From positions 62,001 to 126,000 of the forward strand of contig NZ_CP118527.1 in assembly GCF_028885415.1 (NCBI RefSeq): DNA of 64,000 nucleotides. The letters run 5' to 3'. Made by a program: the position numbers and the translations under genes. The stretch is from Streptomyces coeruleorubidus (lineage in GTDB: Bacteria > Actinomycetota > Actinomycetes > Streptomycetales > Streptomycetaceae). The notes beneath the pieces are model-generated. The model was not told the origin of the DNA, made no database searches, and saw nothing but the letters and a program-made list of their open reading frames with translations. This document shows, in pieces, positions 1-9,200 of the stretch (position 1 is its first letter; every line of letters starts with the position of its first letter).

Positions 1-3
1 CTG

Positions 4-1639
4 GTGGCGGCCCTCGTCGACGCGGTCAGCGGGCTCACCGCGGCCGAGGCCGCCGAGCGGCTGCCCGACGGTCTCTTCTCCCTGGACCAGGACGGCCGCC
101 TGACGTACGCCAACCGCCGCTGCGAGGAGCTGCTGGGCGGCGACCGGGAGGCGCTCCTGGGCCGCTGTCCGTGGGAGGTGATCACCTGGCTCCGGGATCC
201 CGCGTACGAGGACCGCTACCGGGCGGCGATGCTGTCGCAGGAGCAGGTGTCGTTCCTCGTGCGGCATCCCGCCGGGAACTGGCTGAGCTTCGTGCTGTAC
301 CCGGATGTGCACGGACTGACGGGCCGGGTCTATCCGACCGGCCCGCCCACCGGGGCCGAGGCGGCGCGCGAGGCCGGCTCCGCCGCCGGTCCCGTACCGG
401 GGGCCACGGCTGCCGCACCGCCGCCCGGGCCGGTTGCCGCGGCGCGTGCCGGGGCGCTCTACCACGTGGTGCAGATGGCGAGCGTGCTCACCCAGGCGGT
501 CACCGTCGAGGACGTCTGCCGGGCCGTGTCCGAGCAGCTGCTGCCCGCGTTCGGCGTCCGGGAGCTCGCCCTGTACACGGTCCGCGACGGCCGGATGTAC
601 CTGCTGTGGGAGTCGGGCTACCCGGAGGGCTTCCTCACCCCGTTCGAAGGTGTCACCCTCGACACGCAACTGCCCGGCGTGCACGCGCTGACCACGCGGC
701 TGCCGCTCTTCTTCGAGTCGCCCGAGGACCTCTCCGTCGCCTACCCGGGCATCATCCTGGACCGTATGAGCGCCTGGTCGTTCCTGCCGCTGATCGCCTC
801 CGGGCATCCCGTCGGCTCGTGCATCCTCGGCTGGGACGCCCCGCGCCGGTTCACCGCCGACGAGCGTTCCGCGCTCACCGCGCTGAGCGGTCTGGTCGCG
901 CAGGCGCTGGAGCGGGCGCGGCTCTACGACGCCGAGTCCGCCGTCGCCCGCGGTCTCCAGGAGGGGCTGCTGCCGCACCGGCTGCCCGCCGTCGAGGGGC
1001 TGCGCACCACCGGACGCTATCTGCCCGGCACTCAGGGCATGGCCATCGGCGGCGACTGGTACGACGTGATCACCACGGGGCGTGGGGTGGCCCTGGTGAT
1101 CGGGGACGTCGAGGGCCACAGTGTCGGCGCCGCCGCGGTGATGGGCCAGCTGCGCAGTGCCGTGCACGCCTTCGCCGCGAGCGAGCGGCCGCCGCAGGAG
1201 GTCATCGCGCACACCAACCGGCACCTGGCCGAGCTGGACGCGGACGTCTGCGCCACCTGCTGTTACATCGAGCTGGATCCGCGTACGGGGCGTGCGTCCG
1301 CCGTGCGGGCCGGGCATCCCCGCCGCTGCTGCGCCACCCCGACGGGCACGCCGAGACGCTGGATCTCGTGGGCGGCGTCATGCTGGGCGTGCAGCCCGAC
1401 GCGGTCTATCCGTCACGGCGCTCACGCTGGCTCCCGGCAGCGTCCTCGCCCTGTACACCGACGGGCTCGTGGAGCAGCCCGGCAGCGACATCGAGACGGA
1501 TATCGAGGAGGTCCGCCGCTGCCTTGCCGACACCCCGGCGGACTCGGTGGACCGTCTCGCCGACCGGCTGGTGCGAACGGCACGCCGCGCCCGGGAGCGG
1601 CCCGACGACGTGGCGCTGCTGCTGACGGCGTATCGCTGA
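4..1639 (+). CDS. PAS-GAF-SpoIIE (PP2C) serine phosphatase, frame-broken
   Basis: Regulatory protein phosphatase of the RsbU/SpoIIE class, which usually dephosphorylates anti-anti-sigma factors. In order I see a PAS-like segment (residues ~13-110, with DGLFSLDQDGRLTYANRRC), a low-complexity Ala/Pro linker, a GAF domain (~150-300) and a PP2C domain starting at ARGLQEGLLPHRLP, with metal-binding IGGDWYDV and VIGDVEGHS. The C-terminal part needs two frame changes: after RAGHP, in CCCC at 1318-1321, and after DAVYP at about 1412. Adding one base at each restores PPLLRHPDG and then VTALTLAPGSVLALYTDGL, ending in LLLTAYR. There is no HATPase (RsbW-like) tail. The window starts at the second codon of an open frame, so the true start may lie upstream; GTG at 4 is only the first candidate. 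Confidence 0.85.
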
Positions 1640-1760
1640 GCGAACGGGCTGCCGGGGGTGCCCTCGCGCCCCGCCCCGCTTTTTCGCAGGTACCCCCCTC
1701 ACGCGACCGGCGTCGACGGCGCGGCGCGGGGTACGGTGGGCGGGACGGGCGAGCGAGGCG

Positions 1761-2461
1761 GTGGTGGCGGTGGAGTGGCAGCGGTACGCCGAGCAGATGG
1801 CGATGCTCGCCCGGGATCTGGTGGCGCAGGACTCGGTGCAGGCGACGCTGGACGAGATCTCGGCAGCCGCTGTGAAGCTGGTCGAGGGCTGTGACGCGGC
1901 CGGGATCCTGGCGGTGTCCAAGGGCCGGGCCGTGACGCTCTCCGTGTGCGGCGACATGGTCGAGGAGTCCGACCGGTTGCAGGGCGAGCTGGGCGAGGGA
2001 CCGTGCTTCGACGCGGCCCGGCGCGTGGACGGCGAGCGGTTGTTCCGCATCGCCGACATGACCGAGCCGCAGCCGTCCTGGCCGCGGTTCTCCAAGGCGG
2101 CCCGCGACCTCGGATCGGCAGCATGACCGGTGTGCTGCTCTACACCGGCCAGGAGGACTTCGGCGCGCTCAACCTCTACTCGCGTCGGCCGGGCGCCTTC
2201 GGCAAGGACATCGAGGCCGCGGGCTGGCTGCTCGCCTCCCATGCCGCCGTCGCGCTGGCCACCGCCCGCACCGTCGACCAGCTCGAGCACGCCCTGGAGA
2301 CCCGGCACGCCATCGGGGAGGCCATGGGGATCCTCATGGAACGCCACCGGCTGAACGAGGACGAGGCCTTCGACGTGCTGCGGCGCATCTCCCAGCACCA
2401 CAACATCAAGCTGCGCGACGTCGCCCGGCGCGTCCGCGCCGACGCCCCGGGCAAGGCCTGA
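1761..2461 (+). CDS. GAF-ANTAR transcription antitermination regulator, one frameshift
   Basis: A GAF sensor domain (residues ~15-140) is followed by a C-terminal ANTAR RNA-binding domain. The ANTAR signature reads ALETRHAIGEAMGILMERH, then AFDVLRRISQHHNIKLRDVA. ANTAR proteins bind paired hairpins in nascent RNA and prevent termination. The frame changes after KAARDLG: an extra G in the short run at 2111-2113 restores RDLGIGSM. The start is one of several tandem GTG codons; I chose GTG 1761 behind a purine-rich stretch (gagcgaggcg). It lies 120 bases after the SpoIIE-type phosphatase on the same strand and may belong to the same stress-signalling unit. Confidence 0.85.
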
Positions 2462-2836
2462 CCCGGGCGGCCGGGACGGGGCCTCACGCCGGGCCGCCGT
2501 CGGGGCGGGCGGCCCGCAGGAGGAGCCGTGACGTCGTCGGCGTGCTGTCCGGTGGGTGTCGTGTGGTGGACGAGCCTGCCGATGAGCCGTTCCAAGTCGT
2601 GGCCGTCGCCGGCGTCCAGGTGCCGGTCAGGTCGGACGTGCACCGGCCACGGCGCGGCCAGGGCCACCCCGGGGCGCCGTCCAGCGAACCGGCGCTCCCG
2701 GGCGGCTCGTTGCTCCCGGGCATGGCGTTCTCCCGTCGGCCGGGCCGCGGAAGGCGTGTGGTGCCGAAGGGCATGGCAAGGCATGGTGCCGTGCTGGCAG
2801 AATCGGAGGCCCTAGACGGCGACCGGGAGGCCGGCC
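2462..2836. other. 375-base stretch without a recognisable gene
   Basis: Several short frames are open here on both strands, but none has family resemblance, a good ribosome binding site or a consistent codon pattern. The last bases hold the Shine-Dalgarno sequence of the following ankyrin gene (gggagg at 2824-2829). A frame-broken minus-strand gene cannot be excluded. Confidence 0.5.
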
Positions 2837-3565
2837 TTGCAGACGCTCACATCGCAGGATCCACTGGCCCTCGCCGTCACCGAAGCGATCCGGGGCGGTG
2901 ATCTGCCAGGGCTGCGGCAGCTGCTCGCCGAGCATCCTGGTCTGGCCACCGTCCGTATCACCGAGCACGGCGAGGACGGCAAGGGCACGCGCAGTCTGCT
3001 GCACATCGCGACCGACTGGCCCGGTCACTATCCCCATGGGCCCGAGGTCGTCGCCGCCCTGGTCGACGCCGGGGCCGATCCCAACGCCCGCTTCGGCGGT
3101 GCGCACGAGGAGACGCCGCTGCACTGGGCGGCGAGCAACAACGACGTGCCCGTCCTGGACGCGCTCATCGCCGCAGGGGCCGACATCGAAGCCCCCGGAG
3201 CGGTGATCGCCGGCGGCACACCGCTCGCCGACGCCCGCGCCTTCGGCCAGTGGCGCGCCGCGCACCGGCTCGTCGAGCACGGCGCCCGCACCACCCTCCA
3301 GGACGCCGCCACGCTCGGCCTGCTGGACCGGGTCCAGGCCTACGTCGAGGCCGGGGAGCCGCCCGCGCCCGACGAGATCACCAGCGCCTTCTGGGGCGCC
3401 TGCCACGGCGGTCACCTGACCACCGCGCAGTACCTCCACCGGCACGGCGCCGACATCGACTGGTGCGGCTACGACGACAGGACCCCGCTCGACATCGCCC
3501 GCGCCCAGGACGCCGACGACGTCGTGCGGTGGCTGCGCGGCCTGGATGCGCGGAGCCGCTCATAG
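2837..3565 (+). CDS. Ankyrin-repeat protein
   Basis: Intact 242-residue protein made mainly of ankyrin repeats, so probably a protein-protein interaction scaffold in the cytoplasm. Repeat signatures include EVVAALVDAGADPNAR, TPLHWAASNNDVPVLDALI, AAGADIEAPG, AQYLHRHGADIDWCGY and TPLDIARAQDADDVV. There is no signal peptide or membrane segment. The TTG start at 2837 is supported by gggagg eight bases upstream and by the absence of a better ATG or GTG before the first repeat. Streptomyces ankyrin proteins of this size often travel with enzymes they protect, but the neighbours here give no clear partner. Confidence 0.85.
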   Translation: MQTLTSQDPLALAVTEAIRGGDLPGLRQLLAEHPGLATVRITEHGEDGKGTRSLLHIATDWPGHYPHGPEVVAALVDAGADPNARFGGAHEETPLHWAASNNDVPVLDALIAAGADIEAPGAVIAGGTPLADARAFGQWRAAHRLVEHGARTTLQDAATLGLLDRVQAYVEAGEPPAPDEITSAFWGACHGGHLTTAQYLHRHGADIDWCGYDDRTPLDIARAQDADDVVRWLRGLDARSRS

Positions 3566-3578
3566 CGTCCGGGGCGTC

Positions 3579-3758
3579 TCACAAGCAGTAGCGCACGAGC
3601 CACTCGTCCTGGTTGTAGGCGGTGCGCGCGGGGTCGGGCGTGCTGGCGGCGCGCTCTTCGACCATGTCCTCCAGGCGCACCGGCTCCGGCAGCGTCCCGA
3701 AGCGGGCCTGGCGTGCTGCGGCCTCCGACTCGCTGCTCCGCTGCGTCGCGTCGTCCAC
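3579..3758 (-). CDS. Small conserved hypothetical protein
   Basis: A 59-residue soluble, acidic-to-neutral protein, read from GTG at 3758-3756 as MDDATQRSSESEAAARQARF and ending NQDEWLVRYCL. The start has a strong Shine-Dalgarno (GGAGAGGGG) upstream. It is convergent with the ankyrin gene and divergent from the chitosanase. The frame stays open upstream, but only this part has the composition of a real protein. I do not recognise a function; it resembles the many short uncharacterised Streptomyces proteins. Confidence 0.6.
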   Translation of the reverse strand: MDDATQRSSESEAAARQARFGTLPEPVRLEDMVEERAASTPDPARTAYNQDEWLVRYCL

Positions 3759-3978
3759 GGCGATTCCCCTCTCCGGCTGGTCTCTGGGACCGATCGGCCT
3801 ACCTGGGCAAAGAGTTGACGCACGAGGCGGGCTCATGGTTCCCGCGGGGTCGCCCAGCCGTGGAAACGGCGGCTGCGGAAGTCGCCCTCGGGGAGCCGAG
3901 CCGGCCGTGAGGCTTGTTCGACCCCACGAACTTTCCCACGGCCGGCTCTTCCAACCCCCCGCCCTGCTTGGAGGCACC

Positions 3979-4712
3979 GTGAGACACCCGTCAACCCCGG
4001 CACTGCGCCGCACCGTTCTGGCGCTGTTCGGCGCCGCCCTCGCCGCCACCCCGTTCCGGAAGCCGCCGCACGCCATGGCGTCCGTCCGTGCGGCCGGGCT
4101 CGACGACCCGGCGAAGAAGGAGATCGCCATGCAGCTCCAGTCGAGCGCGGAGAACTCCTCGCTCGACTGGAAGGCGCAGTGCCAGTACATCGAGGACATC
4201 GGCGACGGCCGCGGCTACACCGCCGGCATCATCGGGTTCTGCTCCGGCACCGGCGACACGCTCGACCTCGTCGAGCTCTACACCGGCCGCGAACCCGGCA
4301 ACGTCCTGGCGACGTACCTGCCGGCGCTGCGCAGGGTCGACGGTTCCGACTCGCACGACGGGCTCGACCCCGGCTTCCCCGGCGACTGGCGCGGGGCGGC
4401 CCGCGACGCCGAGTTCCGGCGGGCACAGGACGACGAACGCGACCGGGTGTACTTCGGCCCGGCGGTCCGGCAGGGGAAGGCGGACGGGCTGCGGGTGCTG
4501 GGCCAGTTCGCGTACTACTGCGCCGTCGTCATGCACGGCGACGGCAACGACCCCCTCAGCTTCCGCAACATCCGCAAGCGGGCGCTGCGCACGGCGAATC
4601 CGCCGGCGCGGGGCGGTGAGGAGGTGACGTACCTCGACGCCGCAAGCGCAACCTCGACCTCGACCCGCCGCTGGACTGGAAGGTCTACGGCGACAGCTAC
4701 CACATCGGCTGA
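3979..4712 (+). pseudogene. GH46 chitosanase with an internal deletion near the C-terminus
   Basis: Secreted endo-chitosanase that cleaves beta-1,4-linked glucosamine polymers, very close to the Streptomyces sp. N174 enzyme. The GTG start at 3979 follows ggagg at 3970. A signal peptide with a twin-Arg (ALRRTVLALFGAALAA) precedes the mature start AAGLDDPAKKEIAMQ. The catalytic Glu (SSAEN) and Asp (DIGDGRGYT) are both present. After EEVTYLDA the sequence jumps, with a frame change, to RKRNLDLDPPLDWKVYGDSY and stop at 4710. Compared from memory with N174, about 30 residues (the FLDARK...RVFL segment) are missing. The break sits at a short CGCAAG-type repeat that could have mediated a deletion. 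The fold probably cannot close, so I call it a pseudogene; an assembly collapse is the alternative. Confidence 0.8.
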
Positions 4713-4808
4713 CCGCCGGGCGTGCGCGGCCCGGCGGTGGATTGGTCCGTCAAAGCGCCACGGAAGTGGACCTCCAACTGGGCCACCGGGCTGCCTAGCG
4801 TCGCGGGC

Positions 4809-5700
4809 ATGAACGCCACCACCACGCGGGGAGCTCTTCTCGCCGCGCTCGCCTGCGTCCTCGTCGGAGGGTCCTTCACGGCCAACAGCGTCCTGGGCGA
4901 CTACCCGTACGCGGGCGGCAGTTCCTGCGCTACGGGCTGGCCTGTCTGCTGCTCGTGCCGCTGGCCGGGAAGGGCGCGACCGCCCGGCTGCGGGCGCTGA
5001 CACCTCGTCAGTGGGTCCGGCTCGCCCTGCTCGCAGCGGTCGGCATGGTCGGATTCAACCTCGCCGTCATCGCCGCGGAGCGCACGGCGGAGCCGGCGGT
5101 GCCGGGCGTGTTCGTGGGCTGTGCGCCGGTGGTGGTCGCCGTGCTCGTGCCCCTGCTGGACGGGCGCAGGCCCCAACGGGCGGTGCTGTACGGGGCGTTG
5201 CTCGTGGCCGTCGGTGCCTTCACCGTCCAGGGCTGGGGGCGCACCGACGGCGCGGGCATCGCCTTCTCCGTGTGTGCCCTGGCGGGGGAGGTGGGGTTCG
5301 CCGTGCTCGCCGTACCCGTGCTGCGGCCCCTCGGCCCGCGGCTGCTGTCGGCCACGGTGTGCGCGGTCGCCGCGCTGGAGTCGGCGGCGGCCGGGCTGCT
5401 GGTCGACGGCTCCGGGTGGCTGCGGCGTCCGGACGCCGTCGAGACCTCCGCGCTGCTGTGGCAGGCGGTGGTGGTCACGGTGGTCGGCTTCGTGTGCTGG
5501 TACATGGGCATGCAGCGGATCGGCGCGGAACGCGCCACCCTCTTCTCCGGTCTCATCCCGGTCGCGGCGGCCTGCACCGCACCGCTCGTCGGCACGGGCT
5601 CCTACGGTCTCGGGCAGGCGGCGGGCAGCGCGCTGGTCGGCATCGGCGTCACCCTGGGGTCCGGGGCACTGACGCGGCCGGTGAGCCCGAAGGGCGGACC
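4809..5700 (+). CDS. EamA/DMT-family transporter, frame-broken
   Basis: Ten-helix drug/metabolite transporter of the inner membrane. Hydrophobic segments include GALLAALACVLVGGSFTA at the N-terminus, then LALLAAVGMVGFNLAVIA, GVFVGCAPVVVAVLVPLLD and VVVTVVGFVCWYMGM. The frame shifts at about 4917: adding one G to GCGGGCGGCAG gives YAGGQFLRYGLACLLLVPLAG and joins the two halves. The 3' end is uncertain. The uninterrupted frame runs on far into the convergent TauE gene, so another indel near 5660-5720 is likely; the end given is where the last helix finishes. The substrate cannot be deduced. Confidence 0.75.
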
Positions 5701-5731
5701 GGCCGCGGCCCGCGCACGGCGGTGGTGGCGG

Positions 5732-6495
5732 TCAGTGGAGCACCAGGTGGACGAGTGCGACGGTGCCGACCGACACGATCAGCGTACGCAGGACGGCGGG
5801 ACTGAAGCGGCGGCCCGTCCTGGCTCCGATCAGGCCGCCCAGTGCGGACCCGGCGGCGATGAGCAGGACGGCCGTCCAGTCGAACTCCGCGAAGAAGACG
5901 AAGAGCACGGCGGCGACGGTGTTGACGACGGCGGCCAGCACGTTCTTCACGGCGTTGAGCCGCTGGAGCGTGTCGTCGAGCAGCATGCCCATCAGGGAGA
6001 CGTAGATGATGCCCTGCGCGGCGGAGAAGTAGCCGCCGTAGACGCTGGCGAGCGTCAGGCCCGTGAACAGCAGCGGGCCGCCGTCACGACGGGCGGGACC
6101 ACCTGCCGGGCGACGGCGGCGCACCCTCTTGGCGATCAGCGGCTGGCAGGCGACCAGGGCTAGGGCGAGGCTCACGAGGACCGGCACGATCCGGTCGAAG
6201 GCCGATTCGGGCAGGGTCAGCAGCAGGACCGCGCCCGCGAGACCGCCCAGTACGGCTCCGATACCGAGCAGCAGGACGCGGCGTCGCTGCCCGCGGAGTT
6301 CCTCGCGGTAGCCGATGGCCGCGCTGATGGAGCCGGGGACCAGGCCGAGCCCGTTGGACACCGTGGCGGTGACCGGGGCAGGCCGGTGGCGAGCAGCACC
6401 GGGAAGGTGATCAGCGTTCCCGAGCCGACGACGGCGTTGACGGCGCCCGCGCCCGTACCGGCCAGGAGCACGGCCGCCATCTCGCCCGGCGTCAC
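5732..6495 (-). CDS. TauE/SafE-family membrane exporter, one frameshift
   Basis: Integral membrane protein of the TauE/SafE (DUF81) family, associated with export of sulfite, sulfoacetate or other anions. The N-terminal repeat reads MAAVLLAGTGAGAVNAVVGSG, with the family NAVVGSGTLITFPVLLA pattern. Later come SNGLGLVPGSISAAIGYREEL and the second repeat GGYFSAAQGIIYVSLMGMLL...LNAVKNVLAA. The frame switches after LLATGLP; restoring one C in CCCC (plus-strand GGGG 6375-6378) gives LPPVTATVSN. The start is set at GTG 6495, although ATG 6480 is also possible; an upstream ATG at about 6548 reaches a stop unless another base is missing. Confidence 0.82.
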
Positions 6496-6557
6496 AGTGC
6501 CGCTCCGCCGACGGCACCGCCGCGTGGGGCGTTCCTGGTGAGATTCATGGGATCACG

Positions 6558-6857
6558 CTAGAGGGTGCGCGGTTCGGCGGCGGCCGAAGTGTGGCGGGGA
6601 CGGCGCCGCCGGCGGCGACCGCGGCGGCAAAAGGCCAGCACCTTGCCCACGGCCCCGTTCCACGTCAACATCTGGGATGCCGCGGTGCCCAGCGCCGCCG
6701 CCATGATGCCCAGAGCCAGGGATGCCACCCTGGCCCACACCGCCGTACCCCGTGAGAGCCCCGTCATAGTGGGGATGATGACAGGGCGTAGATGTTGTTC
6801 GCCAAGACGGGTTGCTCCCGGCTCTCCGGGACGCGCGGGCGAGCCCGGCGTCGTCAT
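6558..6857 (-). CDS. Possible small one-helix membrane protein (weak)
   Basis: Possible 99-residue protein with one hydrophobic helix (RVASLALGIMAAALGTAASQ) and a very basic Arg-rich tail (CRRGRRRRRRPRH). It follows the phosphofructokinase gene on the same strand. No clear ribosome binding site is seen for the ATG at 6857, and an internal ATG at about 6776 is equally plausible. I do not recognise the family, and it may be a chance open frame. Confidence 0.3.
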   Translation of the reverse strand: MTTPGSPARPGEPGATRLGEQHLRPVIIPTMTGLSRGTAVWARVASLALGIMAAALGTAASQMLTWNGAVGKVLAFCRRGRRRRRRPRHTSAAAEPRTL

Positions 6858-6869
6858 GTGGGCCGGGGC

Positions 6870-7897
6870 TCAGCCGAAGAACACCCCGACCTCGTCGTAC
6901 AGCCTCGGGTCCACCGTCTTCAGCCGGGCCGTCGCCTGCGCGATCGGGACGCGGACGATGTCGGTGCCGCGCAGGGCGACCATCGTGCCGAAGTCACGTT
7001 CGCGCACGCAGTCGATGGCGTGCAGGCCGAAGCGGGTGGCCAGCCAGCGGTCGAAGGGGCTGGGCGAGCCGCCGCGCTGCACGTGCCCGAGGACCGTGGT
7101 TCGGGCCTCCTTGCCGGTGCGTTTCTCGATCTCCCCGGCGAGCCACTCCCCGACGCCGGAGAGGTGCACCGGTCCGGTAGAGGCCGGCGAGTCGGTCCTG
7201 AGCACCAGGTGGCCCTCCTTCGGCCGGGCGCCCTCGGCGACGACCACGATCGGGGCGTAGGAGGCCCGGAAGCGGGACGTCACCCAGGCGCACACCTGGT
7301 CGAGGTCGAAGGGCTGCTCGGGGATGAGGATGACGTTCGCGCCGCCGGCCAGGCCCGAGTGGACCGCGATCCAGCCGGCGTTGCGCCCCATCACCTCGAC
7401 GACGAGCACGCGCATATGGGACTCGGCGGTGGTGTGCAGTCGGTCGATCGCCGCCGTGGCGGTGTTGACCGCGGTGTCGAAGCCGAGGGTGCGGTCCGTG
7501 GCGGACATGTCGTTGTCGATCGTCTTCGGTACGCCGACGCACGGCACGCCGTGCTCCTCCCACAGACGCGCGGCCACGCCCAGGGTGTCCGCGCCGCCGA
7601 TCACGACGAGCCCGTCGATCTCCCGCATTTCGAGGGTGTCCCTGATGCGGCGGGCGCCGTCCTCCTGCCCGAACGGATCGGTGCGCGAGGAGCCGAGGAT
7701 GGTGCCGCCGCGGGCAGGATGCCGCGCACCGCCGGGATGTCGAGTGGGACCGTGTCGCCCTGCAGCGCACCGAGCCAGCCGTCCCGGAGGCCGACGAACT
7801 CGTAGCCGTACTCCTGCACGCCCTTGCGGACGATGCCGCGGATGACCGCGTTGAGACCGGGGCAGTCACGGCCTCCGGTCAGTACTCCCACCCGCAT
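6870..7897 (-). CDS. pfkA: 6-phosphofructokinase, one frameshift
   Basis: Glycolytic enzyme phosphorylating fructose 6-phosphate. It matches Streptomyces PfkA throughout: start MRVGVLTGG, then [44 protein letters not shown] (catalytic Asp in TIDND), [17 protein letters not shown] and [20 protein letters not shown]. The frame switches after RGILP at about 7713; one extra C in CCCG restores [20 protein letters not shown]. The ATG at 7897 has AAGGGAC upstream. Two residues differ from the usual sequence: the loop reads TGGRDCPG, where family members normally have TGGGDCPG, and GGADTLG replaces GGEDTLG. Both lie near the phosphoryl-donor site, so the donor (ATP or pyrophosphate) and activity deserve a check. 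Streptomyces carry several Pfk paralogues. Confidence 0.87.
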
Positions 7898-8094
7898 GGG
7901 CTTGTCCCTTCGCCGCAGTGTCCTGCTGAGGCCCACGCTAACGGAGAGGTCATGTCCCACGCCGCCCACGCCGCACAGGTCGTCGGGGACTGCCCGAGGT
8001 CGCCTCCCGGCAGGTCCCGACAGGTGCCTGGTTCTTCTGGTGGGACTGAGAAACCATCGCGCTGAAGGCTGTCCCGCAAATGCAGAGTCCGGTG

Positions 8095-8924
8095 TCAGCC
8101 ACGCAACGCGACGACGAGCTGGTAACCGGTGAGCCCGAGCCCGCCGCAGACCATACCGAGGCCGACGACTGTCGTCAGCGCCATCCCGACCTGGAGATAG
8201 AGGGACAGGGGGGCGGCGGCGCGGCTGGGGTTGTGCGGGTCGTAGCTGAGTTCCAGCTGCTCCCGCCGGTCGAGTCCTGGTAGAAGTGCAGCTCGCCGTT
8301 GGGGTCCGTGTACCGATACACCTTCGTGTTTTGGTGTAGTGATCGAGTTCGGCCATCACCGTGATGCCGTGCTTCGGCAGGCGCAGTCCGTCGTACAGGC
8401 CGCGTCCCAACGTGAGCACCATGAACGCTCCGGCGCACGCGAAGAGCTGGACGGCAACCAGCCACCCCGGCTCAGTGCGACCAGCCACCCCGGCTCACGG
8501 AGCAACCCCACCGTCACATCGATCACGGCCAAGACGGCGATCGCGGCGGCAACGAGGAGAACGCGCCTCGACGGCCTCCGGGGCCTCCCCCGGAGACGGC
8601 GGTGACCAGATCTTCGCCGTCGACGCGCGGTCCTCCGGGTGCTCTCTCCGGCAGGCGGGCATGCACGGCCGCGCAGAACATGGCCACGGCGGCGGCGCTG
8701 GCATCGTGGACCGCGTACACGGGAGCAGGACGGTCTGCCTGCGCGGTCGTCAGCATGACCTCGACCGCGCGGCCCTGGCCGCGGACCTCTTCGATGGCCT
8801 CCAGCGGGATCCGCGTCACCTGCCCGTCTTGTTCCCACTGCACATAGTCCAAGCCGTCCCCGAAGCGGGCGGTGGCACCGCTGCCACGCAGCACGAGGGA
8901 AGGCAAGGAGGGCGTCGTCGTCAT
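8095..8924 (-). CDS. DUF3592-like membrane protein with several frame breaks and a tandem duplication
   Basis: Begins at ATG 8924 ([20 protein letters not shown]), a soluble N-terminal part of about 110 residues with strand-rich sequence ([20 protein letters not shown]). A hydrophobic helix follows ([20 protein letters not shown]), then a second ([21 protein letters not shown]), a DUF3592-like extracytoplasmic strand region ([21 protein letters not shown]) and a last helix ending [10 protein letters not shown] at stop 8095. The pieces lie in all three minus frames. One break coincides with a 23-base tandem duplication (8457-8497) that repeats GWLVA. Family assignment is tentative; related proteins are uncharacterised envelope proteins. 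Confidence 0.6.
8457..8497. repeat. 23-base tandem duplication inside the DUF3592-like gene
   Basis: The 18 bases accagccaccccggctca occur at 8457-8474 and again at 8480-8497, a 23-base period. The length is not a multiple of three, so the duplication itself shifts the host gene's frame. It could be true polymerase slippage or an assembly artefact. Confidence 0.85.
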
Positions 8925-8980
8925 GGCCCTATGACAGCTGCGATCAGCCAACGGTTGCACGCCGTGTCAGCAATCATGAC

Positions 8981-9118
8981 GTCGCCGAACGGTCCAAGAC
9001 CTACCGATGCTCCACCAACCACCAGGTCGTCCTCGATGCCGACACCCGACTCGTAGTGGTGGTCGGCCGCACCACCGTGATCGCCGACGGAGGCTACCCA
9101 GGCACCGGCCTAGTTTCG
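8981..9118 (+). pseudogene. Relic of an IS5-family (DDE) transposase
   Basis: Reading from 8981, the translation is VAERSKTYRCSTNHQVVLDAD, then TRLVVVVGR, then TVIADGGYPGTGL before homology is lost. This matches the catalytic core of an actinobacterial IS5-type transposase, including the second-Asp block (VIADGGYPGTG). By comparison with remembered relatives, the stretch that normally follows VVGR (about 25 residues with the PGNRND-type motif) has been lost. No terminal inverted repeats are visible on either side. It sits between the divergent DUF3592-like and DUF1996 genes' downstream ends. Confidence 0.65.
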
Positions 9119-9137
9119 AGTCGAACCTACGAAGGTC

Positions 9138-9170
9138 CGGCGGGACCCGGAGCCGGTCCGGATCCCGCCG
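9138..9170 (-). terminator. Stem-loop downstream of the DUF1996 gene
   Basis: An imperfect hairpin (outer arms cggcggga / tcccgccg plus inner ccgga / tccgg) lies about 30 bases beyond the minus-strand stop at 9201. There is no T-run, as is common in Streptomyces. Confidence 0.5.
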
Positions 9171-9200
9171 CCGTTCGCCGGTCGTGTCCGTGCCGTCGTC

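Noticed and set aside
2484..2774. Small minus-strand gene between the GAF-ANTAR and ankyrin genes
   Set aside because: No ribosome binding site or recognised family; composition is Thr/Ser/Arg-rich noise.
3622..4812. A 396-codon gene covering the chitosanase and beyond
   Set aside because: The real start is GTG 3979 with a signal peptide and ribosome binding site; upstream codons are antisense to a small gene.
4955..6163. A 402-codon EamA-like gene running to 6163
   Set aside because: After the last membrane helix the frame is antisense to the TauE gene; the extension is low-complexity and probably follows a missed indel.
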